A stretch of DNA of 10,655 nucleotides, from assembly GCA_002449135.1 (NCBI GenBank), contig DKCH01000044.1:14715-25369 (forward strand), given 5' to 3'. The stretch is from Caryophanales bacterium UBA6879 (GTDB lineage Bacteria; Bacillota_I; Bacilli_A; RFN20; CAG-288). Below the pieces are notes generated by a model that had not been told where the DNA came from, ran no database searches, and saw only the letters and a program-made list of their open reading frames with translations. The position numbers and the translations under genes were made by a program. Shown here piece after piece: positions 6,048 through 10,655 of the stretch (within the stretch, counting starts at the first letter, position 1; each line of letters begins with the position of its first letter).

Positions 6048-7034
6048 ATGGCTAGAATTGCATTAGATATGATGGGCTCTGACTATGGAGCCAAAAACTT
6101 TATCCAAGGTTTAAAACTCTTCATGAAAGAAAATAAAGAAGATACTTTTATCGCTTTTGGAAAAAAAGAAGAACTAAAAGAATTAGAAAACAATCCAAGA
6201 ATTGAAATAGTTGATTGTGAACAAATTGTTCCAATGGAAGTCTCTGTTTTATCATTTTTAAGAATGAAAGAATCTTCTATGTATAAAGCAATTTTAGCAG
6301 TAAAAGAAAATAAAGCTGATGCTTTAGTAACTGCTGGCTCAACACCAGGTTTTTTAACTGGTTCAACATTATTATTAAAAAATATTGAAAATGTTAAAAG
6401 AGCAGGATTTTGTTCACCATTTCCAACTCTAATAAAAGGTAAAGAAACTTGTATTTTAGATATTGGGGCTTCAAATACAAATACTAGTGAAGAATTAATA
6501 GGCTTTGCAAAATTAGGTGCTTTATATTCTAAGGAAATCTTAAATAATACTAATCCATCTATCTATCTTCTTTCAAATGGAATAGAAGAAGGAAAAGGAT
6601 TAGAAGAAAGTGTAGAAGCTTACAAAAAACTAAAAGAAAGCAATTTAAATTTTAAAGGAAATGTTGAAGCTAGAGAAGCATTAGATGGTAATCATGATGT
6701 TATAGTTTCTACTGGCTATCCAGGAAATATTTTCTTAAAAGCTACTGAAGGTTGTGCTTTAATGATGAATAAAATGATTAAAGCAGCTTTTAAACGTAAC
6801 ATATTTTCAAAAATAGGATACTTGTTAGCCAAAAAAGGCTTCGATGAAATGAAAGCAACCATGGATTATCGTAAAACAGGTGGGGCAATTTTATTAGGTA
6901 TTAATGGTGTAGCCATTAAAGCCCATGGAAATGCTGATCCAAAATTCATTTATTATTCTTTAAAATTAGCAGATAAAATGATTAACAAAGATATTGTTAA
7001 CAAAATTAAAAAGGAATTTAGTAACACCTTATGA
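6048..7034 (+). CDS. plsX: Phosphate acyltransferase PlsX, divergent
   Basis: 328 residues, normal PlsX length. PlsX makes acyl-phosphate from acyl-ACP, the acyl donor PlsY uses to acylate glycerol-3-phosphate, the first step of phosphatidic acid synthesis; it is a peripheral membrane enzyme. Recognisable blocks in order are IALDMMGSDYGA (4-15), LVTAGSTPGFLTG (93-105), CILDIGAS (135-142), FKGNVEAREAL (202-212), GYPGNIFLKATEG (223-235) and YRKTGGAILLGINGV (274-288). Several signature residues differ from the common forms: MGSD for MGGD, AGST for AGNT, DIGAS for DVGAN, and STGYPGN for xDGFVGN. The start matches the usual PlsX N-terminus, though the ribosome site (GAAAG, nine bases upstream) is weak, so some coupling to the preceding gene is likely. 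It ends in TGA overlapping the rnc ATG. No fab or acpP gene follows, unlike Bacillus. Confidence 0.92.
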   Translation: MARIALDMMGSDYGAKNFIQGLKLFMKENKEDTFIAFGKKEELKELENNPRIEIVDCEQIVPMEVSVLSFLRMKESSMYKAILAVKENKADALVTAGSTPGFLTGSTLLLKNIENVKRAGFCSPFPTLIKGKETCILDIGASNTNTSEELIGFAKLGALYSKEILNNTNPSIYLLSNGIEEGKGLEESVEAYKKLKESNLNFKGNVEAREALDGNHDVIVSTGYPGNIFLKATEGCALMMNKMIKAAFKRNIFSKIGYLLAKKGFDEMKATMDYRKTGGAILLGINGVAIKAHGNADPKFIYYSLKLADKMINKDIVNKIKKEFSNTL

Positions 7035-7720
7035 GTAAAAACTGTTTAGATCTTTTAAAAAGCCTAAATATCAAAGTAATTAATCCTGCTTTATATATTG
7101 CTGCTTTTACCCATACTTCCTATAAAAATGAACACAAAAGCGAAAATCCAGAAGATTATGACCGCTTAGAGTTTATAGGAGATGGTGTCCTTGATTTAAT
7201 TGTAGCAGATATGGCTTATCATCGTTTTCCAAAAATGCGATCTGGTGAATTATCAAAATGTCGTTCTTCTTTAGTTATGGGTTCAACTTTATCAAAATTA
7301 GCAGCTCAAATGAATTTTGGTGATTACATAAGAGTTTCAAAAGGAGAAGCTAACTCAGGTGAAATCCGCAATAAAATCTTAGAAGATGTCTTTGAAGCTT
7401 TTATTGGGGCTTACTACCTTGATAACCATAATGATTTTGAAAAAACAAGAAAATTAGTAGTTGCTTTTTTCCAAGACGCAATGGAAAATTACAAAGTCTT
7501 AGAAACTTTTGATTACAAATCAAAATTACAAGAATTACTTCAAGAACAAAAAAATGCAGTAATATCCTATGTAGTTACTAAAGAAGAAGGAACCCCACAA
7601 GATAAATTTTTCGAAATTGTTGTAAAATGTAATGGCGTAATTTTAGGAACAGGGGTTGGATCATCTAAAAAGAAAGCTGAGCAAGATGCGGCAAAAAATG
7701 CCTTAGAAAGGAAAGTTTAA
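7031..7720 (+). CDS. rnc: Ribonuclease III
   Basis: 229 residues, normal length. It cuts double-stranded RNA, including rRNA precursors, as a Mg-dependent cytosolic homodimer. The endonuclease domain (about 1-150) holds the signature YDRLEFIGDGVLDL (43-56). The catalytic acids align to Glu47, Asp51, Asp119 and Glu122 (LEDVFEAFIGA). A C-terminal double-stranded RNA-binding domain (about 160-228) begins YKSKLQELLQE and ends with the basic SSKKKAEQDAAKNAL helix. The ATG overlaps the plsX stop (ATGA), which implies translational coupling. ftsY starts one base after the stop codon. In Bacillus, smc would lie between these two genes; it is absent here. Confidence 0.97.
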   Translation: MSKNCLDLLKSLNIKVINPALYIAAFTHTSYKNEHKSENPEDYDRLEFIGDGVLDLIVADMAYHRFPKMRSGELSKCRSSLVMGSTLSKLAAQMNFGDYIRVSKGEANSGEIRNKILEDVFEAFIGAYYLDNHNDFEKTRKLVVAFFQDAMENYKVLETFDYKSKLQELLQEQKNAVISYVVTKEEGTPQDKFFEIVVKCNGVILGTGVGSSKKKAEQDAAKNALERKV

Positions 7721-7721
7721 A

Positions 7722-8966
7722 ATGGGATTAATTAGTTTTTTAAAAAATAAATTCTCAAAGAAAAAAATAGAAGAAGTAGAAAATCACGAAAGCGAAACTA
7801 AACAAGATCAACAACAAACAAATATTGAACTTCCAAAAGAAGAAAACAAAAACATAGAAGAACAAACTATAAATAATAATGAACAACATTCATTACAAAA
7901 TGACAATTTAGGTATTACTAAAACTGAAAATAATACAAAAGTAGAAAACAAAGAAATAGATACAAAAACAAGCTATATTTACAAGCCACAAGAACAAATA
8001 AAAGAAATAAAAAGAAGCAAAGAAGAAGAACAAACAAAAGCTTATGTTCAAGGTTTAAAAAAATCTAACAAAGGCTTTATGGCTAAATTAAAAAAGCTGA
8101 CCTCTATTTTTAATAAAGTTAATGATGAATATTTTGACGAGTTAGAAGAAATATTAATAGAAGCCGATGTTGGTGTCGATTTAACAATTAATTTAATAGA
8201 TAAAACCAAGAAACAATCTAAAGAATTAAAAATAACTGATCCAAAAGCTATTAATGAATTATTGATAGATGAAATGTTTCAAGATTATCAAAAAAATGGT
8301 AATCAAGTCGCTGCAGACATACATTTTAACAAAGATTTGCCAACAGTTTTATTAGTTGTAGGAGTTAATGGTGTAGGTAAAACTACCACCATTGCAAAAT
8401 TAGCTTACCGCTATAAAAATCAAGGTAAAAAAGTTTTGCTTGTCGCTGGTGATACTTTTAGAGCTGGGGCTGTAGAACAACTTAAAGTTTGGGCAGAACG
8501 TTTAGGAGTTGATATTATTACTGGAAAAGAGAATTCTGATCCTTCTTCTTTAGTTTATGATGGTTTATCAAAAGCTAAAAAAGAACATTTTGATTTAGTA
8601 ATAGTAGATACCGCTGGAAGATTACAAAATAAGGCAAATTTAATGGCAGAACTTGGTAAAATGAAAAGAGTTATGAGTAAGATTTTACCTTCTGCCCCAG
8701 ATGAAACTTTCTTAATAATTGATGCTAACACTGGTCAAAATGGAGTAGAACAAGCCAAAGTATTTAAAGAAGTTACTCCACTTACTGGTATTATCATTAC
8801 TAAAATGGATGGCACTAGTAAAGGTGGTATAATTTTAGCTATTAGAAACCAATTAGGAATTCCTGTTCGTTTTATTGGTTTAGGTGAAGGTTTTGAGGAT
8901 TTGCGTGAGTTTGATCTTGATTCATATTTATACGGCTTATTAATAGGAGATGATGAAAATGTATAG
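7722..8966 (+). CDS. ftsY: Signal recognition particle receptor FtsY
   Basis: 414 residues. FtsY is the membrane-associated GTPase that docks the SRP-ribosome complex and passes the nascent chain to SecYEG. The first residues (GLISFLKNKFSKKK) can form a basic amphipathic helix for membrane contact. Residues 16-115 are a low-complexity acidic/Asn/Gln/Lys linker (A domain). The N domain runs about 118-195. The G domain carries GVNGVGKTT (214-222), DTFRAGAVEQL (244-254), DTAGRL (296-301), TKMDGTSKGG (360-369) and GLGEGFEDL (386-394). All GTPase motifs are intact. AAAGGAAAG precedes the ATG with nine bases after GGA, overlapping the end of rnc. Its last codons overlap the next small gene. Its partner GTPase Ffh is three genes downstream. 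Confidence 0.97.
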   Translation: MGLISFLKNKFSKKKIEEVENHESETKQDQQQTNIELPKEENKNIEEQTINNNEQHSLQNDNLGITKTENNTKVENKEIDTKTSYIYKPQEQIKEIKRSKEEEQTKAYVQGLKKSNKGFMAKLKKLTSIFNKVNDEYFDELEEILIEADVGVDLTINLIDKTKKQSKELKITDPKAINELLIDEMFQDYQKNGNQVAADIHFNKDLPTVLLVVGVNGVGKTTTIAKLAYRYKNQGKKVLLVAGDTFRAGAVEQLKVWAERLGVDIITGKENSDPSSLVYDGLSKAKKEHFDLVIVDTAGRLQNKANLMAELGKMKRVMSKILPSAPDETFLIIDANTGQNGVEQAKVFKEVTPLTGIIITKMDGTSKGGIILAIRNQLGIPVRFIGLGEGFEDLREFDLDSYLYGLLIGDDENV

Positions 8967-9231
8967 TTCAAATAGTATAAAAGCTCTTATTTTTTCTTTA
9001 ATAGCTGGTTTTTTAGTTGTAATTATTGGAAACTATGCATTTGCTGATCCAAATCCTTATTTAATTTACTTAATAATGGATATTGTAGTTGCTTTTGTTT
9101 ATGCTTTTGTCTTTTTACCAAAAGATCGTCTACATTTCTATCGCTATTATTTATTCCATTATTTATTTTCAACTAACCTAGTTTGGTTCGTAGGTTTTAC
9201 CTTAGTTTTAGCCTTCATAGGTCTACTATAA
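8959..9231 (+). CDS. Small three-helix membrane protein of unknown function
   Basis: 90 residues, almost all hydrophobic. Predicted membrane helices lie at about 7-28 (ALIFSLIAGFLVVIIG), 33-53 (PYLIYLIMDIVVAFVYAFVF) and 65-89 (LFHYLFSTNLVWFVGFTLVL). A short charged loop, LPKDRLHFYRYY, separates the last two. I recognise no family. Three in-frame ATGs occur at 8950, 8953 and 8959. AGGAG at 8945-8949 leaves zero, three and nine bases respectively, so 8959 is the plausible start, overlapping the ftsY end by eight bases. Its stop shares a base with the ylxM start (TAATG). Sitting between ftsY and ylxM-ffh and coupled on both sides, it is probably co-translated with the SRP genes; a role in membrane targeting or insertion is speculation. 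The tight overlaps and absence of in-frame stops support it as a real gene. Confidence 0.75.
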   Translation: MYSSNSIKALIFSLIAGFLVVIIGNYAFADPNPYLIYLIMDIVVAFVYAFVFLPKDRLHFYRYYLFHYLFSTNLVWFVGFTLVLAFIGLL

Positions 9232-9563
9232 TGACTAATTTAGAAAAGAAAAATCACTATAATTTATTACTTTCTATTTATATAGAAAAGTTACCTGAAG
9301 TCGGTAAAAAAGATATGCTAGACTATTATGGTAATGATCTCTCTTTATCAGAGATTGCTCAAAATCGCAATGTATCAAAAAACGCAGTTTACCTTTCAAT
9401 TAAACAATGTGAAAAAGAGCTAGATAAATTAGAAGAAAAATTACATTTTGCTAAATTTAAACTAGATTTAATAAAAAAATTAGAAAACTTAACAAAAGTA
9501 GAATCAACACAAATCAATAAAGAAATCAATGACTTAATAAAGGAGATTAAAAATGGCATTTGA
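9231..9563 (+). CDS. ylxM: YlxM-type helix-turn-helix protein (SRP-associated)
   Basis: 110 residues, the usual size of the YlxM/p13 (UPF0122) family, whose genes sit next to ffh and whose members are reported to modulate SRP GTPase activity in streptococci and other Firmicutes. A helix-turn-helix of the sigma-factor region-4 type spans about 35-60: DLSLSEIAQNRNVSKNAVY followed by SIKQCEKELDKLEEKLHF. The C-terminal 35 residues are Lys/Glu/Asn-rich helix. The start at 9231 (TAATG overlap, MTNLEKK) fits the family N-terminus. Extending in frame to 9183 would add 16 residues that overlap the preceding gene and are not family-like. The ribosome site is weak (AGG nine bases upstream), so reinitiation after the upstream stop is likely. 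It ends in TGA inside the ffh start region. Confidence 0.9.
   Translation: MTNLEKKNHYNLLLSIYIEKLPEVGKKDMLDYYGNDLSLSEIAQNRNVSKNAVYLSIKQCEKELDKLEEKLHFAKFKLDLIKKLENLTKVESTQINKEINDLIKEIKNGI
9539..9545 (+). promoter_or_regulatory. Strong ribosome binding site setting the ffh start
   Basis: AAAGGAG lies within the last codons of ylxM, seven bases before the ATG at 9553. It fixes the ffh start inside ylxM and produces an 11-base overlap between the two genes. Confidence 0.8.
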
Positions 9564-10655
9564 ATCATTATCTGAAAAATTACAATCAATTTTCAAAAAA
9601 ATAAGTGGCCAAGCTAAATTGACAGAAGCCAACATGGAGGAAATGCTCAAAGAAATTAGAGTAGCCTTATTAGAAGCTGATGTTAATTACAAAGTTGTTA
9701 AAGATTTTGTAAATGAAGTAAAAGAAAAAGCCTTAGGTGCAAAAGTCTTAACTAAAGTTAGTCCAGCTCAAATGTTGGTAAAAATAGTTAATGATGAATT
9801 AACTAAACTCCTTGGTGAAGGAGATTCAGAAATCCATTTTGAAAACAACAATCCAACCAATATTATGTTAGTTGGTTTACAAGGTACTGGTAAAACTACA
9901 TCTGCTGGTAAATTAGCTTATTTATTTAAAAATAAATTAAAGAAAAAAGTGTTATTAGTTGCTGGTGATATTTACCGTCCTGCTGCTATTGATCAACTTG
10001 ATACTTTAGCTAAACAAGTAGGTGTAGATTGCTATATTGATAGAACTGGAACTCTTCCTCCTGAAATTGCTAAAAAAGCTTATCAAAAAGCTTTAAAAGA
10101 AAGATATGATGTAGTCTTAATTGATACAGCTGGTCGTCTACAAATCAATGAAGAATTAATGGTGGAATTAGAAAATATTCAAAAGAATATTCCAGTTAAA
10201 GAAACTTTATTATTAGTTGATGCCTTATCAGGTCAAGACGCTATTAATGTCGCTAATACCTTTAATAAGCGAATTAAACTCACTGGCTTAATTATGTCAA
10301 AACTTGATTCTGATGCCCGTGGTGGTGCTGCCTTATCTATTAAAAAGATGACAGGTGTCCCTATCAAATTTGCTGGTGTTGGTGAAAAAGTTGAAGACTT
10401 AGAAGTATTCCATCCAGATAGAATGGCTAATAGAATTCTTGGTATGGGAGATGTTGTCTCCTTAGTAGAAAAAGCTCAAGAAGCCTTAGACCAAGAAAAA
10501 TCTATGAAATCAATTAAGAAGATCATGTCAGGTAACTTTGGTTTAGATGATATTATTTCCTTAATGAAACAAATTAGAAGAATGGGCCCTTTAGGCAAAA
10601 TTATAAAAATGCTCCCTGGAATGCCAAAAATTTCAGATGATACTTTAGCAAAAGG
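9553..10655 (+). CDS. ffh: Signal recognition particle protein Ffh (3' end beyond window)
   Basis: 367 codons are open to the window edge; full-length Ffh has about 440-450 residues. Ffh binds 4.5S RNA and signal peptides and, with FtsY, targets ribosomes to the membrane. The N domain starts MAFESLSEKLQSIFKK. The G domain contains VGLQGTGKTTSAGKLA (residues 110-125), AGDIYRPAAIDQL (137-149), DTAGRLQINEELM (190-202), DALSGQDAINVA (208-219), SKLDSDARGGAAL (249-261) and FAGVGEKVEDLEVF (273-286). The M domain begins with IKKIMSGNFGLDDI and reaches MGPLGKIIKMLPGM (353-366). The M-domain finger loop's end and the RNA-binding helices are cut off. The usual TKLDGDARGG reads SKLDSDARGG, two mild changes in and after the guanine-specificity motif. 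It overlaps ylxM by 11 bases and has a strong AAAGGAG site. Confidence 0.97.
   Translation, partial: MAFESLSEKLQSIFKKISGQAKLTEANMEEMLKEIRVALLEADVNYKVVKDFVNEVKEKALGAKVLTKVSPAQMLVKIVNDELTKLLGEGDSEIHFENNNPTNIMLVGLQGTGKTTSAGKLAYLFKNKLKKKVLLVAGDIYRPAAIDQLDTLAKQVGVDCYIDRTGTLPPEIAKKAYQKALKERYDVVLIDTAGRLQINEELMVELENIQKNIPVKETLLLVDALSGQDAINVANTFNKRIKLTGLIMSKLDSDARGGAALSIKKMTGVPIKFAGVGEKVEDLEVFHPDRMANRILGMGDVVSLVEKAQEALDQEKSMKSIKKIMSGNFGLDDIISLMKQIRRMGPLGKIIKMLPGMPKISDDTLAK

Noticed and set aside
8950..8958. ATGs at 8950 and 8953 as starts of the small membrane protein
   Set aside because: They lie zero and three bases from AGGAG, too close for normal initiation; 8959 has nine-base spacing.
8735..8971. 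Minus-strand open frame of 78 codons
   Set aside because: It is antisense to the conserved FtsY G domain; its composition mirrors ftsY codons and shows no family features.
9183..9230. N-terminal extension of ylxM to 9183
   Set aside because: It overlaps the small membrane gene by 48 bases, adds residues not seen in the YlxM family, and the TAATG start at 9231 fits the family N-terminus.
9389..9589. Minus-strand open frame of 66 codons
   Set aside because: It is antisense to ylxM and the ffh start, rich in Ser/Ile/Phe as expected from reversing Lys/Glu/Asn codons.
1..10655. Mobile element, prophage, CRISPR or defence island
   Set aside because: No transposase, integrase, regularly spaced repeats, toxin-antitoxin pair or nuclease module was found; gene content and base composition are uniform and mainly housekeeping.

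Overview
The window looks like chromosomal sequence from a very AT-rich, low-GC Gram-positive bacterium, most likely an uncultured Bacilli/Mollicutes-related lineage (Erysipelotrichia, Acholeplasma or RF39-like). The evidence is the extreme A/T bias, AGGAG-type ribosome binding sites, and a condensed form of the Firmicutes plsX-rnc-smc-ftsY-ylxM-ffh neighbourhood. UGA is a stop here: plsX and ylxM both end in TGA exactly where family length predicts, and every tryptophan I checked in the genes is TGG. This argues against Mycoplasma/Spiroplasma (code 4). The taxonomic placement is inference.

Left part (1-3365). A Sel1/TPR-like repeat protein reads rightwards from the left edge. It converges on a leftward pair, an iron-dependent alcohol dehydrogenase followed by a four-helix membrane protein, across a short hairpin terminator. 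The membrane protein looks like a degenerate M50 (site-2-protease-like) family member whose HExxH motif has become YNLGK. It has its own extended -10 promoter in the 3' end of the dehydrogenase gene, which also fixes its start downstream of a misleading TTG.

Middle (3366-3613). A 248-bp divergent intergenic region carries promoters for both directions, a 22-bp imperfect direct repeat, and three short dyads. One dyad lies just upstream of the rightward -35 and one overlaps the rightward -10 and start point.

Right part (3614-10655). Eight tightly packed rightward genes, with gaps from -11 to +13 bases, probably form one operon: M29 aminopeptidase, a second iron-dependent alcohol dehydrogenase (YqhD/BdhA type), plsX, rnc, ftsY, a 90-aa three-helix membrane protein of unknown function, ylxM, and ffh (cut by the window edge). 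The last five link dsRNA processing with the SRP membrane-targeting pathway: FtsY is the receptor, Ffh the SRP GTPase, and YlxM an accessory HTH protein. plsX starts phosphatidic acid synthesis. Compared with Bacillus, the fab/acpP genes between plsX and rnc, and smc between rnc and ftsY, are absent.

I see no mobile element, CRISPR array, tRNA, rRNA or defence system. Most of the window is housekeeping. The items most worth a second look are the degenerate M50-like protein, the Tyr-to-Phe change in the aminopeptidase active site, the dyad-rich divergent promoter, and the small membrane protein embedded between the SRP genes.
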